Positions 8,805 to 18,018 of a DNA stretch of 64,000 bases are shown one piece after another. Position 1 is the first letter of the stretch, and each line of letters starts with the position of its first letter. The notes below the pieces were generated by a model, which worked only from the letters and a program-made list of their open reading frames with translations, searched no databases and was not told where the DNA came from. The position numbers were made by a program, and so were the translations under genes. The DNA is from Exilibacterium tricleocarpae (GTDB taxonomy: Bacteria > Pseudomonadota > Gammaproteobacteria > Pseudomonadales > Cellvibrionaceae), in NCBI RefSeq assembly GCF_007004655.1, contig NZ_ML660094.1, positions 248,001 to 312,000 on the forward strand. The letters are read 5' to 3'.

Positions 8805-8936
8805 CTATTTTTTGTTGTCCGCCTCGGGCTTGTCCTCACGCATATGCCGCAAGGCATAACGCCCGACCCAGGCAACGATCACGCAGGTCAGGATGACGAC
8901 AACCAGTCCGGATACAACTACTGTGTCTAGGTACAT
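8805..8936 (-). CDS. 43-residue single-pass membrane protein
   Basis: A small reading frame with all the marks of a real gene: ATG at 8936 preceded by AAGGA at 7 nt spacing, a single hydrophobic helix (roughly residues 5-25, Val/Ile/Leu-rich ending in a Trp), then a charged Arg/Lys/Asp/Glu tail ending in two lysines. The inside-positive rule puts the C-terminus in the cytoplasm. It converges on gbuA with only 11 nt between the stops. I do not recognise a family with certainty; it could be a small accessory subunit of a membrane transporter or enzyme, or a small regulatory peptide. Confidence 0.6.
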   Translation of the reverse strand: MYLDTVVVSGLVVVILTCVIVAWVGRYALRHMREDKPEADNKK

Positions 8937-9038
8937 ATGGGTTCCTTCGATGGCGTGCTGATGACACGCTCACCATAGGAAATTCCCCTGCCCGCGACCA
9001 TGATCCTGATCAAAAGGGATGCATATTGCTCCGCTACA

Positions 9039-9386
9039 TCACCGCTGATAGAGACTTTTTCTCGGGTTGGCTTTGAAGTACTTCTCAGCCGCCAAGGCTT
9101 TCTTGCAAACCGGTTCATCCCAGAGCAAACCGGGGGAATAGTCGCCATTGGTGTTTCTCGCCTGCCCCAGTGTTGCATAGTATCGTTCGCAATAGTCTGC
9201 CGCCCTGCCGTTTTCAATACATCTTTGTATCTCTTGTTCTTTCAAGCGCGCAATTTTCTCCGGCCTAATCGCTTGACAATTGTCCATCAGGTGCAGCGCC
9301 TGCTCTCTGGTTATAGCTTCGGCAAAGGCAAATAACGGCGCGCTGAGCACGACTATCAGCAGCGGTGTTGCGGCTATTTTCGTCAT
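9039..9386 (-). CDS. Small exported protein with signal peptide
   Basis: A 115-residue protein with a clear Sec signal peptide (Lys at position 3, hydrophobic core to about residue 20, Ala-rich cleavage region). The mature part is helical, charged and holds four cysteines, which could form two disulfides in the periplasm. I do not recognise the family. The ATG at 9386 is preferred over an in-frame TTG two codons earlier because AGGA sits 7 nt upstream. It is a monocistronic gene between the small membrane protein and the SRPBCC gene. Confidence 0.65.
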   Translation of the reverse strand: MTKIAATPLLIVVLSAPLFAFAEAITREQALHLMDNCQAIRPEKIARLKEQEIQRCIENGRAADYCERYYATLGQARNTNGDYSPGLLWDEPVCKKALAAEKYFKANPRKSLYQR

Positions 9387-9514
9387 AGGCAAATCCTGAT
9401 TTTAACGGCAAAGCACACCGGTCCTGGCAAATCAGCGCGCTAAAGCGCCGCGGTGGCAAAAGATGTGAGTGCAAAACACAGGTCTCAGCAAAACTGAGAC
9501 CTGTTATTTCGGTG

Positions 9515-10027
9515 TTAGAGCGTTTCAAGGTAGCGGGTGAGTTGGTCGAGCCCGGCACCCCAGCCGTTACCGTGTTGAGAGCGGGAGGCTTCAAAGGCTG
9601 CGGCTTCTGCTTGGGTCGGAGCTATCGGTTGCCAGATCAACCGCAGCCGGGTTTTATCGCCGAGTGCTTCGAGTTCAATGGTTGCCCGCATTTCTTTCGG
9701 CCAGTCGGGCATCTGCGGGTTGGGGAGAATATCGCCGGCCTCGTTCGACATATACTGCCTGAAAACGAGGCTGACAGGCGGGTTCACGGCTTCGTACTTG
9801 GTCAGCAACCACATCTGGTGTCCGCCGGGCGCCGTCAACTTATGCAGTGAGGAGCCTCCGGGTGTTATATCGGCGGAGACATACTCGCAGGTAAACCCCT
9901 TTTGCGGGAACATCCAGTTTTGCAGATGCTCCACTTGGGTCCAGGCGTCAAAAACCAACTGGCGCGGCGCGTTGAGTTCTCGCGTTATTATCGAGGGTTC
10001 CACCTCAAGTTTATTGTCACTGCTCAT
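9515..10027 (-). CDS. SRPBCC (AHSA1-type) domain protein
   Basis: A 170-residue START/SRPBCC-fold protein of the activator-of-Hsp90-ATPase-like subgroup. The typical opening (ITRELNAPRQLVFDAWTQ), the Trp-rich helix after it, and the closing GWGAGLDQLTRYL helix are all present. These proteins form a hydrophobic cavity and bind small lipophilic ligands; the ligand here is unknown. The start codon overlaps the end of the upstream ArsR gene by 11 nt with a strong GAGG/AAGG site inside that gene, so the pair is co-translated. This ArsR-AHSA1 arrangement is widespread. Confidence 0.85.
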   Translation of the reverse strand: MSSDNKLEVEPSIITRELNAPRQLVFDAWTQVEHLQNWMFPQKGFTCEYVSADITPGGSSLHKLTAPGGHQMWLLTKYEAVNPPVSLVFRQYMSNEAGDILPNPQMPDWPKEMRATIELEALGDKTRLRLIWQPIAPTQAEAAAFEASRSQHGNGWGAGLDQLTRYLETL

Positions 10028-10370
10028 CCTTCACCTCGTCGGATTGAATTGCGTTTAAATACTCTTCCAGGTGATCCAGGCTGTTGGTCCAATACTGTTC
10101 GAACTGGATTACCCATTCCTGTATCAGTTTCAACTGCACGGCATTGACTTTGTAAACGCGATAGCGGCCTTCTTTTCGGTCAGTCACCAAACCCACTTGC
10201 TTCAACACACCGAGGTGCTTGGACACCATGGGTTGATTCCACCCCATGCGTTGGGCAATCTCGTTCACGCTCAGCTCCCGGCCGGCAAGCGCCTCAATCA
10301 GCGCGCGTCGCTTTGGTTCTGCAATCGCATTAAAGGGGTCGAAAGTTGTTCGTGTCCGTGCCATCGGCAT
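10017..10370 (-). CDS. ArsR-family winged-helix repressor
   Basis: A 117-residue ArsR/SmtB-type regulator: DPKR-like opening (DPFNAIAEPKRRALIEAL), recognition helix in NQPMVSKHLGVLKQVGLV, then the beta wing (DRKEGRYRVYKV). The usual metal-binding cysteines are absent, as in the AHSA1-linked branch of the family, so it probably senses an organic ligand or acts constitutively. It is the first gene of a two-gene operon with the SRPBCC protein. A perfect inverted repeat lies 4-23 nt upstream of its start and overlaps the Shine-Dalgarno sequence, pointing to autorepression. Confidence 0.87.
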   Translation of the reverse strand: MPMARTRTTFDPFNAIAEPKRRALIEALAGRELSVNEIAQRMGWNQPMVSKHLGVLKQVGLVTDRKEGRYRVYKVNAVQLKLIQEWVIQFEQYWTNSLDHLEEYLNAIQSDEVKDEQ

Positions 10371-10373
10371 AAT

Positions 10374-10393
10374 ATATTCCTATAAAGGAATAT
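10374..10393. promoter_or_regulatory. Probable ArsR operator, perfect inverted repeat
   Basis: ATATTCC and GGAATAT flank a 6-nt spacer (TATAAA), directly upstream of the arsR-family start at 10370. The GGA of one arm also serves as the ribosome-binding site. Size, symmetry and location fit an autoregulatory operator. The binding protein is inferred from adjacency. Confidence 0.65.
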
Positions 10394-10471
10394 GTCAATA
10401 AAAATATCCCCTCGTGTTGTCTATGAGGCTCCGCTGCTGCAGCCTTGGCGGCAGATAAGGGCCACCCACTG

Positions 10472-11113
10472 TCAACGGCGGTTAAAATTGCTCAACAGGA
10501 CCCTGGCGGCCATCTGACACATTCCCTCCATGGCTTCACTGTCCACATAGATCCCATCGATCAACAGCCGGCTCAAACCGTGCAGCATGCTCCAGCTCAC
10601 CTGGGCGAAGCGCACGGCGTCCATATCGTCCGGCAGCAGCCCGTCGCGCTGCCAGTCACCGATCAGCCCCGCATAGCGGCGAAAGGAACCATAAGCCTCG
10701 CGCTTGAGCGACTCGGTGGGTTGGCCGGCCTTCCAGATATCGCGGCCGAACATCAGGTCGTAGTACTGCGGGTTTTCCATGGCGAAGCGGATATAACCGC
10801 TGACGAAGCGACTGAAACGCTCCTCGAAAGCCAGCGAGTCATCGGTAAACATCCGCTGTCGGGCCTGGCGTTGAAACCCTTCCTCCGCCAGCGCGCAAAG
10901 CAGGCTGTGTTTGTCGGCAAAGTGGTGGTAAGGCGCCGTGCGCGACACCCCCACCCGATCGGCGAGCCTGCGCATGCTGAGGCCATCGATACCTGCTTCG
11001 CGGATCATGGCCATGGCCGCGTCCAGTAGGCTGCGGCGCAGGTCACCGTGGTGGTAGTGTCTGCGGCCCCCGGTGGTGGCACGGGTTTTGGCGGTGGCTT
11101 TGGTGGCGGTCAC
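10472..11113 (-). CDS. TetR-family regulator with WHG-type C-terminal domain
   Basis: A 213-residue TetR protein. The N-terminal helix-turn-helix is typical: RRSLLDAAMAMIREAGIDGLSMRRLADRVGVSRTAPYHHFADK. The C-terminal part (FVSGYIRFAMENPQYYDLMFG) belongs to the TetR_C_33/WHG group often tied to fatty-acid or lipid metabolism. The GTG start at 11113 gives the expected basic leader; no better start is seen. It is transcribed away from the dienoyl-CoA isomerase gene, separated by a REP-like repeat, so it may regulate that fatty-acid locus. The ligand is not visible from sequence. Confidence 0.85.
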   Translation of the reverse strand: MTATKATAKTRATTGGRRHYHHGDLRRSLLDAAMAMIREAGIDGLSMRRLADRVGVSRTAPYHHFADKHSLLCALAEEGFQRQARQRMFTDDSLAFEERFSRFVSGYIRFAMENPQYYDLMFGRDIWKAGQPTESLKREAYGSFRRYAGLIGDWQRDGLLPDDMDAVRFAQVSWSMLHGLSRLLIDGIYVDSEAMEGMCQMAARVLLSNFNRR

Positions 11114-11209
11114 CGCAGGTCTGCCCTGTCGGGGCCGATCCTATCGGACGGCTGCACATCGGCGTTACTTGTTGCGGGGTGCTTCATATCGAGGCTCCTT
11201 ACGTGGTGG

Positions 11210-11410
11210 AAACTTACCCTCTCGAAGGGGACCAAGTTACCCTCAACCGGCACCGCCTCCAACGGCACAGTGCGGAAACATAACTTTAATTGTGTCCCCT
11301 AGTATGGTGCCACTCCCGTTCCTAAAGGCACCGCCTCCGGCGGCACGGTGCGGGGTCCACGGTGCAAGCACCCCGACCCCTTCGAGGGGAACCACGCCAC
11401 TGCCAATGTG
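11210..11410. repeat. REP-like palindromic repeat cluster A
   Basis: Intergenic sequence built from modules that recur elsewhere in the window: the CGGCACCGCCTCC...GGCACGGTGCGG hairpin, a degraded GGGGACA(N)TGTCCCC-type palindrome (11274-11301), TGGTGCCACTCCCGTT, and an ACCCCGACCCC half-palindrome near 11370. Related copies are at 14.6, 42.2, 52.5 and 52.8 kb. No transposase is present. The remainder of the 11114-11537 gap holds nothing else that I can identify. Confidence 0.75.
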
Positions 11411-11537
11411 CGCTACTTGCGGGTTACCCGACACCGACAGCAATCTAGCACCCGATCTTGACGCCGTCAAAATTAGCCGCTATCTTCACTGCATCTTGAC
11501 ACCGTCCAGTTAGCCGGCGACCCGCAGGGATTTCACC

Positions 11538-12374
11538 ATGACCTACCAGACACTCTCAGTCAGCATCGACAACCAGATAGCCCACGTCCAGCTCAGCCGC
11601 CCGGATGAGTACAACACCATGAATACAGCCTTCTGGCAGGAGCTGCCGGCGGCGATACGCGAGATCGACGCAGCGGCCTTGGCCCGGGTCATAGTCCTCT
11701 CTTCCACCGGCAAGCACTTTACGGCAGGCATGGACCTATCGGTGTTCACCAGCCCCGATGAAGATATGTTTACCGGTGAGGCCGGCCGCCGCCAGGAGAT
11801 CATGCGCCATCGGGTCAAGGTTTTGCAGGAGACGTTTAACAGACTGGAGCAGGTGCGCATGCCGGTGCTCGCCGCCATTCAGGGCGGCTGTATCGGCGGC
11901 GGCGTGGATATGGTCACCGCTTGTGACAGCCGCTATTGCACGGCCGATGCGTTTTTCTGCGTCAAGGAAACCGATATCGGCATGACCGCCGACCTCGGTA
12001 CCCTGCAGCGCCTGCCGCGGGTGATCCCCCAGGGCCTGGCCCGCGAGCTGTGCTATACCGCCCGCCGCTGCCCCGCCCCGGAGGCGCTGGCGGCAGGCCT
12101 GGTGAACCGGGTATTCGACACCCATGAGGCCATGCTGGAGGGCGTCTTCGATATCGCCAAACAGATCGCGCGGCAATCGCCACTGGCGGTGGCCGGCACC
12201 AAGGAAATGTTGAACTACAGCCGCGACCACACGCTCGCCGACAGCCTCAACTATATGGCGGTGTGGCAGACCGGCATGTTCCAGCCCACCGATATGGCGG
12301 AAGTCTTTACTGCCAAAGCTGAGGGCCGGGACACCGAGTTTGAAGAACTGCGGCCGCTACCCGGCGGCTTTTGA
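11538..12374 (+). CDS. Delta(3,5)-delta(2,4)-dienoyl-CoA isomerase-like crotonase
   Basis: A 278-residue crotonase-fold enzyme. The signature region KETDIGMTADLGTLQRLP matches the eukaryotic ECH1 type, including acidic residues at the positions needed for dienoyl-CoA isomerisation, and the oxyanion-hole segments HFTAGMDL and IQGGCIGGGVDM are intact. ECH1 moves a 3,5-diene to the 2,4-diene that 2,4-dienoyl-CoA reductase can act on, and that reductase (fadH) is the next gene, 136 nt downstream. This lets beta-oxidation handle fatty acids with odd-numbered double bonds. A plain enoyl-CoA hydratase is less likely given the active-site sequence. Confidence 0.85.
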   Translation: MTYQTLSVSIDNQIAHVQLSRPDEYNTMNTAFWQELPAAIREIDAAALARVIVLSSTGKHFTAGMDLSVFTSPDEDMFTGEAGRRQEIMRHRVKVLQETFNRLEQVRMPVLAAIQGGCIGGGVDMVTACDSRYCTADAFFCVKETDIGMTADLGTLQRLPRVIPQGLARELCYTARRCPAPEALAAGLVNRVFDTHEAMLEGVFDIAKQIARQSPLAVAGTKEMLNYSRDHTLADSLNYMAVWQTGMFQPTDMAEVFTAKAEGRDTEFEELRPLPGGF

Positions 12375-12378
12375 TAAC

Positions 12379-12396
12379 ACAAACTTCGACGTTTGT
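12379..12396. promoter_or_regulatory. Inverted repeat upstream of fadH
   Basis: ACAAAC and GTTTGT are separated by TTCGAC, immediately after the isomerase stop and 115 nt before fadH. It resembles the CAAAC/GTTTG half-sites bound by PsrA/TetR-type fatty-acid regulators, but with a longer spacer. It could be an operator or a weak hairpin; I cannot tell which. Confidence 0.35.
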
Positions 12397-12477
12397 TGTT
12401 GGCGTCTAAGCGTCGCTTTTTGACCGCTGGCGTTTAACTGCTAACTTTTCACCACTAACAACAAAATTTTGACCTGA

Positions 12478-14541
<2,064 letters not shown>

Positions 14542-14564
14542 GCGTTAACCTGTTGGCACGTTGT

Positions 14565-14890
14565 GGGGACATAACTTCAGTTATGTCCCCCTCGAGGGGA
14601 ACCACGCCACCCTCAAACGGCACCACCTCCGGTGGCACGGTGCGGGGACGTAACTTCAGTTGCGTCCCCCTCGAGCGGGACCACCCCACTCTCAAGCGGC
14701 ACCTCTTCCAGCACCACAGTATCGCAAAAGGCATCATCACTCGCCCAGAGAGCCAAAAGGAAACTGCAGTACATGGACAGGTGGATTTAAGAAACGGAAG
14801 TGGCACCATTCTAAGGGGACGCAACTGAAGTTACGTCCCCACACCGTGCCACCGGAAGTGGTGCCCTAAGAAACGGGAGTGGCACCATTT
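14565..14890. repeat. REP-like palindromic repeat cluster B (bracketed element)
   Basis: Three near-perfect 26-nt hairpins of the form GGGGACRTAACT-TC-AGTTRYGTCCCC lie at 14565-14590, 14644-14669 and 14815-14840. The first two run in direct order with CTCGAGGGGAACCACGCC-type spacers; the third sits in an oppositely oriented module (AACGGAAGTGGCACCATT). The outward-facing units bracket ~130 bp with no coding capacity, resembling a MITE or BIME. It starts just after the fadH stop and may also terminate transcription. From 14891 to 15080 I see nothing further. Confidence 0.8.
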
Positions 14891-15081
14891 AAACTGTTAC
14901 AAATTCACTCTTTGAATCGATTCGTTTAATTACTCACCAACCAAAAACCTACAGACAGATGATGACTCAGTATCTGAAGGGTCAAACTGTACCTCTGGGT
15001 ATAAGGTCACTCCCCTCCTTTCAGGCACCATTGACAATCGTATGAAACTTATTCAAGGAAATACCACCAACTGCCGCCCTT

Positions 15082-15110
15082 TTGCTTTTGTACCAAAACC
15101 CGAGTAAATT
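15082..15110 (+). promoter_or_regulatory. Possible sigma-70 promoter for msrC
   Basis: TTGCTT and TAAATT with an exact 17-nt spacer, 30 nt upstream of the msrC start. Each box matches the consensus at about four of six positions, so this is a reasonable but unproven candidate. Confidence 0.35.
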
Positions 15111-15139
15111 GTGCGGCACATTTACCGGGGCCATCGACT

Positions 15140-15616
15140 ATGCCGGATCAACAGCCGCAGCGCCGCCAGGCGTACGAAGCACTCCTCCCGCGCCTGCGGG
15201 CCCTGCTCGAAGGGGAGACGGATGTGATCGCGGTGATGTCGACGCTGAGCTGTGAACTGATACAGGCCATGGACTCTTTTCACTGGGTCGGCTTCTATCG
15301 CAATGTCGGCAATGACATGCTGAAAGTGGGTCCTTACCAGGGCGGCCACGGTTGCCTGAGTATCACCTTCGATCGCGGTATCTGCGGCCGCTGCGCCACC
15401 ACCCGGGAAGTGCAGTTGGTGGCCGACGTCAATGCCGAGCCGGACCATATCGCCTGTGCCCACACCACCCGCTCTGAAATTGTCCTGCCGGTGTTCAATC
15501 GCAGCGGGGAACTGATTGCCGTGTTCGATATCGACTCCGATATGCCGGATAACTTTAGCGAACTGGACGCCCGCTATCTGAGCAGCATACTGGATGTATT
15601 CAAAACCCTGCCCTGA
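15140..15616 (+). CDS. msrC: Free methionine-(R)-sulfoxide reductase (GAF domain)
   Basis: A 158-residue single GAF domain protein. The three cysteines used by fRMsr enzymes are all present at residues 72 (GGHGCLSI), 82 (RGICGRC) and 106 (DHIACAH), together with the SEIVLPV and FDIDSDMPDNF segments of the ligand pocket. It reduces free L-methionine-R-sulfoxide in the cytosol, with electrons from thioredoxin. The gene is monocistronic and complements the protein-bound repair enzyme MsrA at 38.9 kb. Length and motifs match YebR/MsrC closely, so confidence is high. Confidence 0.9.
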   Translation: MPDQQPQRRQAYEALLPRLRALLEGETDVIAVMSTLSCELIQAMDSFHWVGFYRNVGNDMLKVGPYQGGHGCLSITFDRGICGRCATTREVQLVADVNAEPDHIACAHTTRSEIVLPVFNRSGELIAVFDIDSDMPDNFSELDARYLSSILDVFKTLP

Positions 15617-15723
15617 GCAGTGGCCGGCACCGGTGTCGGCGGGTGGTAACGTGCTGAGTCTGTAGCGTTGATAACGGACCCTTTACAGCTGCCTGACTCT
15701 TTTACAAGATCGAGGATACGTTT

Positions 15724-17772
15724 ATGAAAAAAATGATCGGGGTTGCGCTGTGGTTACTCGCGCATGCCGCTGTTGCCGACAACAATAACAACAGGTTTTT
15801 ACAGCTCGAGGATATTTTCAATCTCGAATACGCCGCCGATATGGAGATCACAGCAAAAGGCGACCGCGTTTATTTCGTGCGCCATTTTATGGATATTCAA
15901 AAAGACCGCAAAAGCGGCAATATCTGGTCGGTCGATACCGCCACCGGCGAACTCAACCCCGTCACCTCCGGCAACCAACTGGACTATGCGCCGGTGCTGT
16001 CCCCCCAGGGCGATAAACTCGCCTATATCTCCACCCTCAGCGGCAGCCCGCAGATTCATATGCGCTGGTTGAAAACCGGCGCCAGCGCTCAGCTGACCAA
16101 CCTGACGGCAGCCCCCGGCTCTCTTAGCTGGTCTCCCGACGGCCGCCGACTGGCCTTTGAAATGTTTGTGAAGGGTAAACCCCATACGCCGGTCAAGCTG
16201 CCGGGAAAACCTGAAAATGCCGAGTGGGCGCAACCGGCCATGGTGATTGAGGACACCCTTTACCGTGCCGACGGTGCCGGGTTCACGCAGCCGGGCTACA
16301 CCCAGCTGTTTGTTATGTCGGCCGAGGGCGGCACGCCCCGCCAGCTCACCAGCGGCGATTACCACCACCGCGGCCCGTTCAGTTGGAGTCCGGACGGCAA
16401 GAGCGTGTACCTGTCCGCCAATCGCCGTGAAAACGCCGAGATGGAGCCGCTCAATTCCGATATCTATCGCGTCGATATCGGCTCCGGTGATATCACCCAA
16501 CTGACCGATCGCAACGGCCCCGACGACCAACCCCAGGTCTCGCCCAATGGTCGCCTGATCGCCTACACCGGCTTTAACGATCAGCTCAAAAACTACGAGA
16601 ACAACACCCTCTATGTAATGGACATCGACGGCGGCAACGTGCGGGCCCTGAGCGGCCATCTCGATCGCGGCGTCGACACTATCCGCTGGGCCGCCAACAG
16701 CAAGGGCCTCTACTTCAACTACAACGACCAGGGCGAGGCCCACGTGGTCTACCAGCCGCTAAAGGGCAAACACAAAATCGTGGCGCGCAACCTGGGCGGT
16801 AAAAGTCTGGGCCGGCCTTATATCGGCGCCGATTTCGATGTGGCCAACAACGGCACCGTGGCCTTTACCTATTCGAAACCGCAGCGCCCGGCCGATGTCG
16901 CCATCGCGCGCAAGGGTAAAACCACGCAGCTGACCGACCTCAACGCCGATGCCTTAAACCACAAGGTGCTCGGCAGGGTGGAGGAAATCTGGTACAAGTC
17001 CTCCGCCGATCAGATGGATATTCACGGCTGGATCGTCTACCCGCCGAACTTCGATCCCCGGCAAAAATACCCGCTGGTGCTGGAAATTCACGGCGGCCCG
17101 GTGGCAGCCTACGGCCCCCATTTTTCGGCCGAGGTGCAGCTGTTTGCCGCCGCCGGTTATGTGGTGCTCTACACCAACCCCCGGGGCAGTGAGAGTTATG
17201 GCCGGGACTTCGCCCACACCATCCACCACAACTATCCGAGCCAGGACTACGACGACTTGATGTCCGGCGTGGCACTGATGATTGCCAAAGGCTTTATCGA
17301 TGAAAAACAACTGTTCGTCACCGGCGGCTCCGGCGGCGGCACCCTGACCAGTTGGATGATCGGTCACACCGATCTGTTTGCGGCCGCCGTGGTGGCCAAA
17401 CCGGTGATCAACTGGTACAGCTTCGTGCTGACCGCCGATGCCTACCCCTACTTTTACAAATACTGGTTCGGCAAAAAGCCCTGGGAGGCGGTGGAGCACT
17501 ATATGAGTCGCTCACCGATCAGTTACGTGGGCAATGTCACCACCCCGACCCTGTTGATGACCGGCGAGGCGGACTTTCGCACGCCGATGTCGGAAACCGA
17601 GCAGTACTACCAGGCGCTGCGACTGCAGGGGGTGAAGTCGGCGCTGGTGAGAATTCCCGATGCCTCCCACAGTATCCACAAGCGCCCCAGTAACCTGATG
17701 GCTAAAGTGGCCCATATTCTCTGGTGGTTCGAACAGCACAAACCGACCCCGGCTCCTGTGGCGCGTCCTTAA
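15724..17772 (+). CDS. Exported S9-family prolyl oligopeptidase
   Basis: A 682-residue serine peptidase with a short signal peptide (cleavage near residue 18). Residues ~30-420 form a beta-propeller with TolB/WD40-like repeats (LSWSPDGRRLAFE, FSWSPDGKSVYLS). The C-terminal alpha/beta hydrolase has its nucleophile in TGGSGGGTLTSW, Asp in GEADFRTPMSE, and His in DASHSIHKRP, so the triad is complete. The family comprises dipeptidyl aminopeptidases and acylaminoacyl peptidases acting on short peptides; a periplasmic scavenging role is likely. It is a single gene closed by a strong hairpin at 17795. Confidence 0.9.
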   Translation: MKKMIGVALWLLAHAAVADNNNNRFLQLEDIFNLEYAADMEITAKGDRVYFVRHFMDIQKDRKSGNIWSVDTATGELNPVTSGNQLDYAPVLSPQGDKLAYISTLSGSPQIHMRWLKTGASAQLTNLTAAPGSLSWSPDGRRLAFEMFVKGKPHTPVKLPGKPENAEWAQPAMVIEDTLYRADGAGFTQPGYTQLFVMSAEGGTPRQLTSGDYHHRGPFSWSPDGKSVYLSANRRENAEMEPLNSDIYRVDIGSGDITQLTDRNGPDDQPQVSPNGRLIAYTGFNDQLKNYENNTLYVMDIDGGNVRALSGHLDRGVDTIRWAANSKGLYFNYNDQGEAHVVYQPLKGKHKIVARNLGGKSLGRPYIGADFDVANNGTVAFTYSKPQRPADVAIARKGKTTQLTDLNADALNHKVLGRVEEIWYKSSADQMDIHGWIVYPPNFDPRQKYPLVLEIHGGPVAAYGPHFSAEVQLFAAAGYVVLYTNPRGSESYGRDFAHTIHHNYPSQDYDDLMSGVALMIAKGFIDEKQLFVTGGSGGGTLTSWMIGHTDLFAAAVVAKPVINWYSFVLTADAYPYFYKYWFGKKPWEAVEHYMSRSPISYVGNVTTPTLLMTGEADFRTPMSETEQYYQALRLQGVKSALVRIPDASHSIHKRPSNLMAKVAHILWWFEQHKPTPAPVARP

Positions 17773-17794
17773 AATAAATATGTGCTAATTGATC

Positions 17795-17820
17795 GGCCTG
17801 GCTCTGGCTGGAGCCAGGCC
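17795..17820 (+). terminator. Hairpin after the S9 peptidase gene
   Basis: A perfect 10-bp stem (GGCCTGGCTC and its complement) with a 6-nt loop begins 22 nt after the peptidase stop. No long T-run follows, so it may be a Rho-independent terminator of weak type or an mRNA-stabilising stem. Confidence 0.6.
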
Positions 17821-18018
17821 TCCCCTCAGCACACTTATATCGAAAATGAGGTCGACAAACTGGTGCAAATACGCTTTGAGGGAGTGCTATCAGGCGCCGG
17901 CCCAAAATACCCCGACCCAGCAGCGCCGCTGCAAGCTGCCATATAGGGTCTCCACTTTGCCCGATGGGTGCCTTATGATGGGGCGTTGAGAACCTCAGGC
18001 TAAGCGACGAGAGTGAAC

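Noticed and set aside
14569-14888. Possible transposase remnant between inverted REP units
   Set aside because: The ~130 bp between the hairpins has no frame resembling a Y1 transposase; treated as non-coding repeat.
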